Positions 54,041 to 64,000 of a DNA stretch of 64,000 nt are shown here, one piece after another. This stretch comes from Symsagittifera roscoffensis (lineage: Eukaryota > Xenacoelomorpha > Acoela > Convolutidae). Where the stretch lies: assembly GCF_963678635.1 (NCBI RefSeq), contig NC_087062.1, positions 67,133,415 to 67,197,414 of the forward strand, written 5' to 3'. The position numbers and the translations under genes are program-made. The notes under the pieces were generated by a model. It had not been told where the DNA came from. It was given only the letters and a program-made list of their open reading frames with translations, and made no database searches. How positions within the stretch are numbered: the first letter of the stretch is position 1; each line of letters begins with the position of its first letter.

Positions 54041-56329
54041 TTCAAATTCTTTTGCTGTGAAAAAGCAACATGCCCTTTCATTGCTCCGATCTGTATGGGG
54101 AAGAAGTTTTGTCTTCGGTTGTTTTAGTTTTTTTTCTTGTTTTTTATAGTTATCCACGTAAAATCAGTTGTCAGAAGTAATCCACTGAACAGTCGGAGAC
54201 TTAACTATATGTAAACAATTTTCGGTCGTAAATTGAATGACAATTAATTTATTTGTTTTTCAAGTTTTCTTGACGTCGGGTAGAATTGGTTGGAAAATTT
54301 TTCGTCGATCTTCAATCGACCAAAGCGAGCGAGCAGTCTTACTATAGAGAAAATAGTCGTGAAATCTATTTAGACCAACAAAAGATAGTTAAAATCTAGA
54401 AAAATTACAAACAGACGTTTTTTCATTGCATTTTTACAAAAATTCAAAAAAAAGTCAAAACTTCAAAAAAATTATCTGCAAAGCATCTGAAAAGAATTTA
54501 CAGAAAACTGTTGGATTTTTTTTGCTTATCTGGCCAAATTTTGAAACGAATCATTGTTGTCCGATATGTCATTTTTACGATAACTATTGAGCGTGCCTGA
54601 ATTCTACGCTTCCATTCAGTTTTTGTAAAATCTCTTAACGCACAAAAAAACGTAACTATTCTAGAGGAAAAAGGCCAAACATTATGTGGTAATTGCACAG
54701 CAACCGGCTATCCTTATTTTAAGAGTTTTCTCTATATTTTGTGAAATATAAATTGAAATAAACTATCACAAGGTTACCAATTTTGAAAAATTTGCAAACA
54801 TGTGACTTGACGGTTGAATGAGAACAATTCTTGCACTGCAATTTTTTTGTCATGACAATGCTTTATGCCTAAAAAAAAATTTTCAGTGGCTGACAAACAT
54901 CTGGTCTTACAATTTCTGCTATTCAGACTCAATTTTAACCACAAACAGGTGAAAACAAGGATAGCCGACTACTGTGCAAGTAGCAAAGAATGTTTCGACC
55001 ACGGTCTTAGAAAAACATAACTTTTCTGCATGGTGTGATAAAAAGAATTGAGTGAAAAAAAAAACCCAGGGATGTTTGAGGGTCATAGTAACAAAGTAAG
55101 TCGGAAAAAAATTCGTGGGGAATATTGACTTGAATAACCAAAATTGTTATTATGCAGAAATTTTTGAAATTTTTAATCGTTGTTTACAAAATTGCGCTTA
55201 AAACTCTAAAAAAAAACTACTTTTATTTCAGTATAATTAAGTTTTCACAGCTTAAAGTAATCTTAAATCAGCTATTGTCAGCCTACACCTTATTAGTTTG
55301 AAATTATATCAAAAAAAATCAAACATTTCAGACCGATTTCTCTCGGCTTTGTGAAAAAAGGTTTTGAAATTTTTTAAAGCCGTTCAAATCACGATTGAAC
55401 AGAATTTATTAATTATTATCTATATATCAATCGATCATTCCGATAAGTATTTGCGGTAGCTGATTTTGCGTGGAAAACAAAAATAAACTAAAATGCCCGA
55501 ATACAAAAGCTTTAATTTTTTATGAAAAAGGTATACATGATTTTTTTCGCCAAAAATTCAAAAGTTGATTAACATAAAATAACGGTGATCCGAGGCCAAT
55601 TTTTGTTTTGTCAGAAATTACAAAAGCATTTTACAATCAATTCCTCGGGTCAACTAATTCTTCGTTTGACATGGTTTTTTTCGGATTGAGCTAACTAGTT
55701 TTGTTTTTAATGCCATTATATCTGACTTGATTGAATACCCCACGGAAAATTTGATTCTTTTCCAGCTTACCATCCATGCCAAAAAGTTACAAATGTTCTC
55801 ACGGCTTTTTGCATATAAGAAATGTGAAAATTTGTTGACCTGTGAACCAGGTGAACAAAGTTTACTTGCTGATACGTTTCAATGCAGTTTGTAACCTGAA
55901 AAATCGTATGAGTAATTTTCAGATAATGAATTTCACAAAAAAAATTAATGGGATAAACTGAAAAAGAGCCAAAAACTTCAATGGATTGAAATATTTATAA
56001 CCCCAAAATGATCAACACATTCTGTGACAAAACTGAAAAGTTTCAGCTTACACTTAGTTTTAACTTACTCCAGTTGCTTATTCGAGAAACGTTGACTGTT
56101 ATAAGATCACTCACATCTCCCAATTTCTTTTTAATGCTCTGATTTGTGAAGAAAAGGCGAAAAACTAATGCTTGGGATGATATTTTTATTTGGTCAGTTT
56201 TTGTCGTTTTGGTTCAGCATTTTTGCCTAATTTTTGACCACCTGAAAAACATAGTTCACTGAATTCAAATTTAATTAAGTAATCCACCTGCGGTCAAATT
56301 TTTTTTTAATTTTAGGGGTTTGAAATACT
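54041..56329. other. Intronic sequence, no supported exon
   Basis: The GPCR lacks an identified TM6 exon, and this intron should contain it or border it. Two places could be considered by eye: a frame at 54,046-54,130 with KKQHALSLL, and one at 56,150-56,240 with VKKRRK followed by a hydrophobic run. Neither has both good splice sites in the required phase, so I do not call them. Confidence 0.3.
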
Positions 56330-56420
56330 TCATTACTGCTAATTTGGGATAATTAATGTGCGATAACTCGCTTAAGCGGCGGATTATTGCGTTCGAAAAC
56401 AGTTTGAGGCAAATCATTTA
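56330..56420 (+). repeat. R1 fragment e
   Basis: AATTTGGGATAATTAATGTG, GCGATAACTCGCTTAAGCGG and a weak continuation mark the middle of an R1 arm. The rest is lost. Confidence 0.5.
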
Positions 56421-57146
56421 GTCGTATTTTCAGGATGCAAGACGCTATACGGTTTCGATTTGTAGTTTACGCTAGCGCATGGGGGAAAATTTGATTAAGA
56501 AAGAAAATTTTCTTTTTCTTTTTTTTTGATCAATTTGTCAGTTTTTCAACCAAAAAACTTTTAAATTGGTCTTGTGAGGTAAAATAAATTGCAGCTTGCA
56601 ATATTTAATAAGGCAAAAATGAAATCTATGATACCTATGAAATAATGAAACCTATAAAACTTATCTATGTTTTGTTTAATTGTCATCTATTGAACATTAA
56701 GCGCCATGAAACAAAATCATCGAAAATATTGTTCAAAAAAATTTTGTTCAAAAATTAAGCTCAAGGCGTCGGCATTGTTTTGACTATGTAGATAATTGTT
56801 AAATGATCTGGTTAAATAAAAAATCTAAAAATTTCCGTAGAAACAAAGTAACTACGCCTAGCGTATATACTTAAAGAAGTAACAAAAAATTGAAATTTAT
56901 AAGCTCATATTTGAAAAACATTTGAATAGCTTAATGAAAAGAACAAAAACTTTCATTTGTGTACTATCTGAGCCAAACTTAATCGTAGTTACTGAAATGA
57001 CATAAAGAACTCATTAGCGAAAATCTCTTTCAACGAAAAATAATTGTGTCTTTTGATTTCAATGATATCAATCTACCTAATTTGTGTCATTTGCAGAAAA
57101 CCTGGGAAATTAACTTGTTAAAGTTCCGATTATTTTTGAAAAAAAA

Positions 57147-57646
57147 TACGGAGTATTTGTGCTCGTAGTTCTTTTTTCCCGACAATTTTCGAAAATTACC
57201 TAACAAGTTTTGACAATGGTTTTTATCATTCGACAAAAACTGCTATCTTGTGCTCAATTTAAAAAATATATATTTTATCATTGATCATTTTTCGTGGAGT
57301 TATGGGGGTTTAAAGAAAGCCAATTTGGCAAATTTGCTACAGTAAACGCGCGATGTGCTTTGCGCTATTCACGTGTAAGCGGAGATTTAATCCGTCTCAA
57401 AAATTGTTCCCAATTGAAATGAGACAAACAGTTGGATCTATTTTATACTTTGTTATAAGTAAAATATAACATTTTGTACTTTAATTAACGTGTAGGGGGA
57501 TAATTTTCCAAAAAAAAAATCAACAATTTTCTGATATTGTACACTGATTTTTTTTTAAATTGTGACCCATTTTCTAAAAGAAAAAACAACTGCATATACC
57601 TTCAAATACAGTCGGATCATCCAGGGTTTCGCTCTGACACGAGCAG
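57147..57646 (+). repeat. R1 arm f (solo)
   Basis: GGAGTATTTGTGCTCG, TCGTGGAGTTATGGGGGTTT, AAACGCGCGATGTGC, GCGCTATTCACGTGTAAGCG, CAGTCGGATCATCCAGGGTTTCGCTCTGACACGAGCAG (in pieces: CAGTCGGATCATCCAGGG, TTTCGCTCTGACACGAGCAG). The terminal hairpin is partly mismatched, and the CAG of the TTCTTCAG word has changed to CCCGAC. Confidence 0.8.
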
Positions 57647-57869
57647 AATGGCTTTAATGTTGAAATCTAAAAATCAATCACTCTGTTTTTTTTTTTTGAG
57701 TTTCAGTAAGTAGAAAATTTATATCTCGTTTACCAGAAATGGGAAACTTTGAAAAATCTGTCGCTTGCTGAGTTTTTTTCTAATTTGAGTCAAACAAGCA
57801 AATTCTAATGATCTATTTTTCTACCAATTCGAAGAAAAACCTAGATTTTTTAAAACTTAATATTCATTT

Positions 57870-58069
57870 NNNNNNNNNNNNNNNNNNNNNNNNNNNNNNN
57901 NNNNNNNNNNNNNNNNNNNNNNNNNNNNNNNNNNNNNNNNNNNNNNNNNNNNNNNNNNNNNNNNNNNNNNNNNNNNNNNNNNNNNNNNNNNNNNNNNNNN
58001 NNNNNNNNNNNNNNNNNNNNNNNNNNNNNNNNNNNNNNNNNNNNNNNNNNNNNNNNNNNNNNNNNNNNN
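57870..58069. other. Assembly gap, 200 N
   Basis: Exactly 200 undefined bases, a typical fixed-length scaffold gap, so the true distance is unknown. It lies inside GPCR intron 2 and could hide the TM6 exon. Confidence 1.
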
Positions 58070-59377
58070 CTAAAAACACAGCAAGCTTCGCACTTAATAC
58101 CAGATTCATTCGAGTAGTTCAAGTTTTGCGCGCGCTTAGTTTTTCCATTTGATTGCACAAGATTGCAGCCAAAGCCCACAATAATGAGTAAAAAAAGTTT
58201 TCGTTTTCTACATCTTCCGTACTTTCCGTCTTTGATATCGTGAAAATCGCGTTTTTGAAATCCTCGCAAAATACCCTGAGTTCAAACGTGCAGTTTTTCT
58301 CTAGTTTGGGTGATTTTTTTTCACATTCATTGCTATCTTATACGCTACATCAAGCCTTCAAATATCCAAGTTTGTAAACCAGCTGCAGAAGTAGTTTTTT
58401 CTATCAGGCTTCAAAACTTCCTCCTATAACACACAAAAAAAACTATTTTTACTACTGGATTATAAAAAGTTAGGTGAAATTGGTTTAACGACTGTGAATA
58501 ATTGATCAGAAGGGCAGTTTTCTTTTGTGTTTACACATAGTTTTAAAATCATCGTAGAAACAAAAGTGGTAAAAAATATTTGGCAAAACAAGTTGCTCTA
58601 CTCAGCCTTGGAAGTCCAAAAACGCTTCAACAGTCGGAGGAGAAAGGAATGCTCTAGAATTTTTGTCAGAGTAAGAAACGAGCAAGAGAATTAAAACCTT
58701 GATGACGAATTGTTGCATAAAAGTCATAGAGGTTCCGAAACTAGGGTTGCTGTTTCAAAATTGTGATCAAAAACAAGAGTTGTTGCAAAGAGTTGTTGCA
58801 TGATGAGTTGTTGCAGTAACATGATGAGAAGTTTGCAATCACAAAAAAATTCCTGGTGAAACATGACGTTTTTCGTCACTTGGCAGTTCTTTTGGATACT
58901 GGAAGAATAAAACTTACATCATTCGTACTCAATCAATTATTAAGTTTGATGATCATTAATTGTGCAATGCACACTGCAAAATCACCATGACCGGCACTGC
59001 TGAAAATTAGGGGCGCCATGAGGTAGCAGTTCTTTAACTGACCATACTTGCAGATACCTGGAGTTCGTCTGATACCTTGTTTAAGTTCTTGTTTAAGTTT
59101 CGAAAATTATAAAGTGCTCGAATTCGGACTGTTCGCATAGAGTGTTTAAACGCTTTTCTGCTGCCTCAAAGTCATGTCATCCTAATTTTCTGTCTTCATG
59201 TTTTCTCGTCGATACATTTTCAGGACATATTCTGATGCGACTGAATTTATGATAACTACATAAACTATTTTTCTTTGAAACACCCAGACACAATAAGATT
59301 ATGTTGCGTTCTTCAAGCCTTTTTACTTATTCCGCCCAAGTTTCCTAATTTTGTTATTTTCTGTTTTTAAAATGCAG
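58070..59377. other. Intronic sequence before the last GPCR exon
   Basis: No exon is called. A frame near 59,150-59,235 contains HVILIFCLHVF, hydrophobic like a membrane segment, but it lacks a GT donor in the right place. The intron ends TTTTGTTATTTTCTG...AATGCAG at 59,377. Confidence 0.35.
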
Positions 59378-59544
59378 AGAAACAAACGCTGATAGCACTG
59401 GTTTGTTTGATTAACCCAAATCCGATCACTGTTTTATTTGGCCGACTTCTAACAAAAGCCGAGTTTCGGGCAGTTGTGAATGTGGTCTTTATTTCTGGAG
59501 CTATTTCTGTGATTCTTTTTGGAAAACATTTTCAGCATATTTGA
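59378..59544 (+). CDS. GPCR terminal exon (TM7 and helix 8)
   Basis: After a good acceptor (pyrimidine-rich tract, AATGCAG) the frame reads LIALVCLINPNPITVLFGRL and LTKAEFRAVV. This is a TM7 with the conserved NP of NPxxY (the Tyr position differs) followed by an amphipathic helix 8 with the usual F-R. About 20 C-terminal residues follow before TGA 59,542. Entry phase is 1 and exon 2 leaves in phase 2, so at least one more exon (TM6) must lie between. Assignment to the same receptor rests on strand, order and the missing TM7 of the upstream exons. Confidence 0.65.
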
Positions 59545-59550
59545 AATAAA
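59545..59550 (+). promoter_or_regulatory. Polyadenylation signal AATAAA
   Basis: AATAAA starts right after the stop codon (TGAAATAAA), so the 3' untranslated region would be very short. Confidence 0.5.
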
Positions 59551-59689
59551 ATTGAATTTTTTATCAAACATTCTATATTTTTTGGCCCTTTCGGCTTATT
59601 TGAAGTCGACTTGAAGTTTTAGCCAATGAGGTTAGATCTAAATAGTTTCATTTCAAGCTGTTGATTTCTTGATTTTTGCAACACCGGTT

Positions 59690-60516
59690 GATGGAAAGTT
59701 AATGAGTTACCTTGTCTCTGCGGATAGCCAGGGACTCGGTTTTCTTAGAGAGAGACCAATGTTTGATTCAGCAGCTTAGTGTAAGTTGTTTTTCAGTTGT
59801 TCCCACGCATGTTTGATGCTTTTTTCAGTGATTGCTCTAAGTTTGCTCAGTTTCTTTAGTTCTTGAACTGAGAAGTTTGCACGATGTTCACCGTTGTCAT
59901 TTCTTGGGCCGATGTTAAAGCGACTAGTATGCATTCCTTTGCAATCCCGTGGGGTTTCAATCCTTGCAACGAAGTCTCCGCGAATGATCGAGATTTCCTT
60001 TCGCGGGCATTGATTGAGGCACCGCTGAAGACAAGCATAGAACGACTCTTTGTCATCAGAAGTAGATTCCTCTGTGGGAGCATGGTGAACGAAATGGGCA
60101 TTGACTTAGCGTGGATTCTTAGTTAGCATAAACGAGGTCCAAGTGGCTTCCAGGTCATGACGTGTTCGGTCAGACTGTTTTGATCACGACAGCAAATTCA
60201 TGAAGCCCGCAGTTTTCTGTGTGTCCAGAGTATAACGTCTTGTACGCGGGTTTACCATCTGAGGAGTATAGCGTCTCTGATCCGTCACCTTGCAACCTTG
60301 TTTTTTGTATACACGCAAGGTCTGCGTTGAAGTCGATGACGTTGTCTGCAAGTGGTGTTGTTTATTTCTGCTTTTATAATAATCGGACGTTCCAGGTGAC
60401 CACATTGATAGGTTTTTTGCTGGGAGTAGGGGATTTTGGGAAGGATTGAAGGTAGCCGAGTTTGCTTGGTCACCCAATGCGGCAACATTTCGGGTGTCGT
60501 AGTTGCCGTTGGGCAC
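59690..60516 (-). pseudogene. LINE endonuclease relic
   Basis: Minus-strand fragments of an APE-type endonuclease of a non-LTR retrotransposon, in order but in changing frames. VTWNVR near 60,385-60,410 is the N-terminal strand with the conserved Asn. NADLACIQKTRL follows, with Gln-Lys-Thr where Q-E-T is usual, so the catalytic Glu is lost. Then come DLVYAN-like sequence, IIRGDFVARIE near 59,960-59,995 (normally GDFNA) and IGPRNDNGEHR. The linker after the domain continues to about 59,690. No RT follows. This is a dead, truncated copy. The clade is not certain (RTE- or CR1-like). Confidence 0.7.
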
Positions 60517-60589
60517 GCAGCTTTATAGTAATGTTTTTTTTCGAGTTTTCAAGATGGTTTCTAGTTGATTTTACAAGGCTCGGCACACC

Positions 60590-60765
60590 CCAACTCTCAC
60601 TGTTAACACGGGCTTGAGACCCTCACTGCATAACACAGGAACCAACTTTCACTGCATAACACAGAAGAGGCCAGCTTTCACTGAATAACACAGAGGCCAG
60701 CTTATCCAGCTTTCACTGAATAACACAGAGGCCAGCTTCCAGCTTTCACTGCATAACATAGGGTC
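60590..60765. repeat. Tandem repeat, TCACTGNATAACAC unit, six copies
   Basis: TCACTG(T/C/A)(T/A)TAACA recurs at 60,597, 60,623, 60,649, 60,678, 60,713 and 60,746, with spacers of 26-35 bp sharing CAGAGGCCAGCTT. It lies just upstream (in LINE orientation) of the endonuclease relic and may be its repeated 5' region. Confidence 0.8.
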
Positions 60766-60895
60766 GAATCCCTGAGAGGGGTGTCGCTCTCCCTCCCTAA
60801 ATCCGCACCTGATCATGAATGATATTTGAATCTTTGTTTTTATTTCGCCCAAACATTTTATATTGTTAAATCGATGTATAACTAATCGTAACAAG

Positions 60896-61440
60896 ACTGC
60901 TCGTATCAGGGCGAAGCCCTGAAAGTTCCGACTGCCTTTTAACGTTTATGGAGCAGTAATAACATAAACAAAAAATATTAAAAGAAATAAAATAAAATGA
61001 AAAATTTTATCTCTAAAATTTGAAAATTTTTCTCTGAAAATCATCCCCCCACACGCCATATAAAGTACAAAAAGATAGATTTCGTTCCTTGTAACAAACC
61101 AATTATGGCAAATAAGCTTCGTTCAACCAATTTGGAACGATTTATAAGACGGATTAAATCTCCGCTTACGCGTTAATAGCGCAAATTATATCGCGCGTTA
61201 ATTGTCCAAAATTGGTCAAAATGGCCAAAATGGCAATCTTTAAACCCTCATAACTTTACGAAAAATGATCACAGGTAAAATATCTTTTCAAATTTAAGCT
61301 CAGGACAACAATAGCTTTTGAATGATGTAAAAAATTTTCGTGAAAAATTGCTAGTTAAAAAGTCGAAATTTGTCTGAAGAAAAAAACCCACCCCGAGCAC
61401 AAATATTCCGTTACTTTCGTATCGAAAGTCGGAACAATAA
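60896..61440 (-). repeat. R1 arm g, left arm of a complete foldback pair
   Basis: Outer end ACTGCTCGTATCAGGGCGAA with hairpin, then AAGTTCCGACTGCCTTTTAA, GGAGCAGTAATAAC, CTCCGCTTACGCGTTAATAGCGC, ATAACTTTACGAAAAATGATC, CCACCCCGAGCACAAATATTCCG, TTACTTTCGTATCGAAAGTC, GGAACAATAAT. Full-length and the reverse complement of arm h with moderate divergence. Confidence 0.9.
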
Positions 61441-61540
61441 TAGTAGTAACAGCACTTAATACTAATTCAGTGAGTTTTAGTTTAGCCGATTGCCAACAAG
61501 GCCGAACCAGTGATGTGAGCCTATTTCAGCAAAAGTGAAT

Positions 61541-61774
61541 ATGATCAAAAAAATGTTGCTGTTGGAACTAATTCTTGTTTGTCTATCACGTACCAGACTC
61601 AAAAAGGGAATTGAGTTCAATTTAACCATTGGACAAAAAAAATTATATTTGGCCAATTCGGCTGATATTTTTTCTGCTAAAAACTGTGAACAGAATATTT
61701 CCAATTGTCACATAAATCTGATTGACTGTTTTGAGCCATTTAAGTTCAAGCACTATAATTGTTCCGAATTTCGG
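61541..61774 (+). CDS. Putative secreted-protein first exon between R1 arms
   Basis: ATG 61,541 starts MIKKMLLLELILVCLSRTRL, a basic start plus hydrophobic core typical of a signal peptide. About 55 polar residues follow, with Cys in KNCEQNISNCHINLIDCF and several N-glycosylation sites (NLT, NIS, NCS). The last part (about 61,757 on) is already R1 sequence, and a candidate donor CG|GTACGAAAG is at 61,774. Without splicing the frame runs through R1 to 61,846. No family is recognised. Its position in the centre of a foldback pair suggests captured cargo or a gene whose first intron is an R1 arm. Confidence 0.4.
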
Positions 61775-62272
61775 TACGAAAGTAACGGAATATTTGTGCT
61801 CGGGGTGGGTTTTTTTTCTTCAGACAAATTTCGACTATTTAACTAGCCATTTTTTATATCATTCAAAAGATATTGTTGCCCTGAGCTCAAATTTGAAAAG
61901 GTATTTCACCAGTGATCATTTTTTGTAAAGTTATGGGGGTTTAAAGATTGCCATTTTGACCAATTTGGGACAATTAACGCGCGATATATTTCGCGCTATT
62001 AACGCGTAAGCGGAGAGTTAATCCGTCTCAGAAATCGTTCCAAATTGGTTGAAAAAGCTTATTTGTCATAATTGATTTGTTACAAGGAGCGAAATCTATC
62101 TTTTTCTATTTTATATGGCGTGCGCGGGGATGATTTTCATAAAAAATTTCAAATTTTAGAAAAAAAAAATTTTCATTTTACTTTAATACATTTAATTTTT
62201 AATGTTATTACTGCTCCATAATACCTTAAAAGGCAGTCGGAACATTCAGGGCTTCGCCCTGATACGAGCAGT
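61757..62272 (+). repeat. R1 arm h, right arm of a complete foldback pair
   Basis: Inner end AATTGTTCCGAATTTCGGTA, then CGAAAGTAACGGAATATTTG, TGCTCGGGGTGGG, TTTTCTTCAGACAAATTTCG, TAACTAGCCATTTT, AAAGTTATGGGGGTTTAAAG, GGGACAATTAACGCGCGATA, TATTTCGCGCTATTAACGCG, TAAGCGGAGAG, ACTGCTCCATAATACC, AGGCAGTCGGAACATT and terminal CAGGGC-TTC-GCCCTG plus ATACGAGCAGT. Confidence 0.9.
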
Positions 62273-62345
62273 TTTGTTTCATTTCAAAACAATTGAAAGA
62301 AATTTTTAGGCGGAATAAAAAAAAAGAGCCTGATACTTATTTTAA

Positions 62346-62695
62346 AAGCGCGGTTTTTGAGAATCACCTCATGCAAGATTCTTTTTTTGACTGCGCGTTT
62401 TTTAAGAAATAGATCATGAATCATTAAGTTTTCTTCTGCGCGTTTGTGAGAAAAGCGTCATGACGAATTCGATTTTCGACAGCTGGTTTTCTGAGAAATA
62501 GATCATGAGTAATTCACTTTTTCGACAGCGCGTTTTTTGAATAATATATAATAAAAGATTGTTTTTTTTTCAACATTGCGTTTTCTGAGAAATACATCAT
62601 GAATGATGTTTTTTCGACAGCGTTTTTCGCGAAATACATCCTGAATGATTATATATTTGTTAGCGTTTTTTCTCGCATTTGCATCTTGGGATCAA
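62346..62695. repeat. Minisatellite, about 45 bp x 8
   Basis: Units of 43-48 bp built on GCGTTTTTTGAGAAATACATCATGAATGATT...TTTTCGACA (shown here only in pieces GAGAAATACATCATGAATGA and TTTTTCGACAGCGCG), quite diverged from one another. A single further unit lies at 63,012-63,055. It begins about 75 bp after R1 arm h. Confidence 0.8.
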
Positions 62696-63659
62696 TGTTA
62701 ACAGAAATCAACTTTGTGGAAGAGCGGCTGTCCTCGCTGGCTTTTTTTACAAACATCCATAAAACCCAATTTATTGACAGTGATGAACTCATGAAACGAG
62801 TCGGCTTCCAAAACCGACTGTCACACTTTTTATCAACTGCACAAATTCTCTTTAAAAATACTTCAAAAACACTGATTTGTAAAATATGTATAGTTTTTAA
62901 TCAACCCATTTTTTTACAGCTGAATTTTTGATTGCACACTTGTGTTATGAAAAAAATGAAACGGCTCGACCCTTTGCACGCCTGCCTATTCATGATCATG
63001 AAGATTTTATTTTTTTGACAGCGCTTTTTCTGAGAAATACATTCTACAAACAAAACAAATAACGAAAACTTCAGTGTTTAACTGAAGTGTAGATGCAAGC
63101 CATCAGACGCGACCAATCAACTATGCATGAAAGTAGCCGTTAGCTCGAGTCTCAAAAAGCAGAATCAACGAATGTCGTTATAAATAATCATAGTGGCCGT
63201 TAATCTGATGAAATTTTGTCGCAGTTTGATTCACTAAACTTGTTTAATAAGTCTTTTTCTTGAAAATTTTCTCAATTAACTAATTTTTGCTAATCAATTT
63301 GCTAATTTTTTGCTAAAAAATGAAACCAAAAAAAGAGATGATTATACTCATATCAATCTCAATTCTTTGCTATATGATAAAAAATGACCGCTTGTAATGG
63401 TTAGTTGTTTGTGGTAAGGTCTTCTATTAGACGTGTATATCCAATAAACTGGATCTCAATATCTTGTGGCCGGTTGAGACTGATACCAATAATTGAATCA
63501 TAAGTAGTGTTATTAAACTAAGTTGATCACATTCACCTGTTAATAATTATTTAACAAAAGATAACTTTAATTCCAGGCCACATACCAAGTTTAGCCACAT
63601 TAGATTAGTTCTTAGTAGTAACTTTGTACTTAACAGATTTATTACAAACTACTCTAACT
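62696..63659. other. Upstream region of the thymidine phosphorylase gene
   Basis: An open plus-strand frame at 62,599-62,931 starts in the minisatellite and has no motif. An ATTCCAG at 63,572-63,578 could be an acceptor for a 5' untranslated exon. No TATA box or other promoter element is certain. Confidence 0.4.
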
Positions 63660-64000
63660 ATGCCTTCTGTCAGGAGATTGACTCCAGTGCAATTGATCGA
63701 GAAGAAACGAGATGGTAACAAATTGAACGAAACTGACATCGAGACCTTTGTGCGGTCTGTGGTTGGATCTGAGGGCTTTGAGAAAATGGAGGACGCCCAG
63801 ATCGGAGCAATGCTCATGGCGATATTCTTAAAAGGACTCGAATTCGTTGAAGCGAAGTGTCTGACCGAGTACATGCTGCTTTCGGGCGACGATCTCAAGT
63901 GGGACGCGTCGCCTCCAGTCGTAGACAAACACTCGACCGGAGGCATCGGCGACAAAGTGAGCATTCCATTGGCACCCATGCTGGCAGCGGCAGGAGCCAG
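63660..64000 (+). CDS. TYMP: Thymidine phosphorylase, first coding exon, cut by window edge
   Basis: 113 codons open to the end of the window. Thymidine phosphorylase converts thymidine and phosphate to thymine and 2-deoxyribose 1-phosphate in the cytosol, in pyrimidine salvage and breakdown. The frame starts ATG 63,660 with LTPVQLIEKKRDGNKL. The helical domain follows, including GAMLMAIFLKGL and LTEYMLLSGD. The glycine-rich phosphate-binding motif VDKHSTGGIGDKVSIPLAPM lies at about residues 88-107. Spacing matches animal and bacterial (DeoA-type) enzymes, of about 440-480 residues, so roughly three quarters is missing to the right. GC content is clearly higher than in the surroundings, as expected for a functional exon. 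No intron is seen before the edge. Confidence 0.92.
   Translation, partial: MPSVRRLTPVQLIEKKRDGNKLNETDIETFVRSVVGSEGFEKMEDAQIGAMLMAIFLKGLEFVEAKCLTEYMLLSGDDLKWDASPPVVDKHSTGGIGDKVSIPLAPMLAAAGA

Noticed and set aside
57808-58269. Open frames across the N gap
   Set aside because: They are open only because undefined bases give no stops.
60184-60516. 110-codon minus-strand ORF as a host gene
   Set aside because: Adjacent frames contain ordered LINE endonuclease motifs, so it is a shifted remnant of that protein.
1-64000. CRISPR array, bacterial operon or phage interpretation
   Set aside because: Repeats are mobile-element ends and minisatellites with unequal spacers. Spliced eukaryotic genes and LTR elements make a prokaryotic reading untenable.

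Overview
This is AT-rich nuclear DNA from an animal. It has spliced genes with GT-AG introns, LTR and non-LTR retrotransposons, inverted-repeat DNA elements, minisatellites and a 200-bp assembly gap. Only two host genes can be named by type. One is a rhodopsin-like G-protein-coupled receptor spread over about 10 kb (49,788-59,544). The other is the first coding exon of a thymidine phosphorylase, which runs off the right edge (63,660-64,000). I cannot name the species. The long env-bearing Ty3/gypsy-like element loosely recalls the Tor elements of appendicularian tunicates, but that is only a guess.

Left third (about 0.5-25.6 kb): a nested retrotransposon cluster. A 23.8-kb LTR element on the minus strand (1,582-25,340) has 4-bp GAGC target duplications, two LTRs of 361 and 367 bp, and an 18-nt tRNA primer binding site. 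In transcription order it carries a long leader, gag with one CCHC knuckle, a protease with a DSGA motif, reverse transcriptase, RNase H, integrase, a small ORF, an env-like region and a further downstream ORF. Frameshifts and stops break all of these except parts of gag and protease. A 4.9-kb block from RNase H to mid-env is tandemly duplicated inside it. The element sits in the gag region of an older, more decayed Ty3/gypsy relic, whose pieces lie on both sides.

Middle (25.6-48.6 kb): almost all repeats. There are three diverged copies of one family (R3), two related elements with long inverted ends and G/C-rich or GGATTCC arrays, and a clean 0.84-kb TA-flanked inverted-repeat element full of short internal repeats. 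A family of roughly 0.5-kb arms (R1) recurs eight times, twice as head-to-head pairs. One pair holds a foreign coding segment that has been triplicated in tandem (35.7-38.9 kb). A second, degenerate Ty3/gypsy element with its integrase core missing lies at 44.5-48.6 kb.

Right (48.6-64 kb): the receptor gene. Its second exon ends exactly where an R1 arm begins. Inside its last intron are a partial duplicate of its own exon, a near-identical 913-bp tandem duplication and the gap. Beyond it lie a LINE endonuclease relic, a complete head-to-head R1 pair with a small secreted-protein-like ORF in the centre, a 45-bp minisatellite and the thymidine phosphorylase exon. The most interesting system here is R1: foldback-like arms that carry gene pieces and supply splice-site sequences at exon ends.
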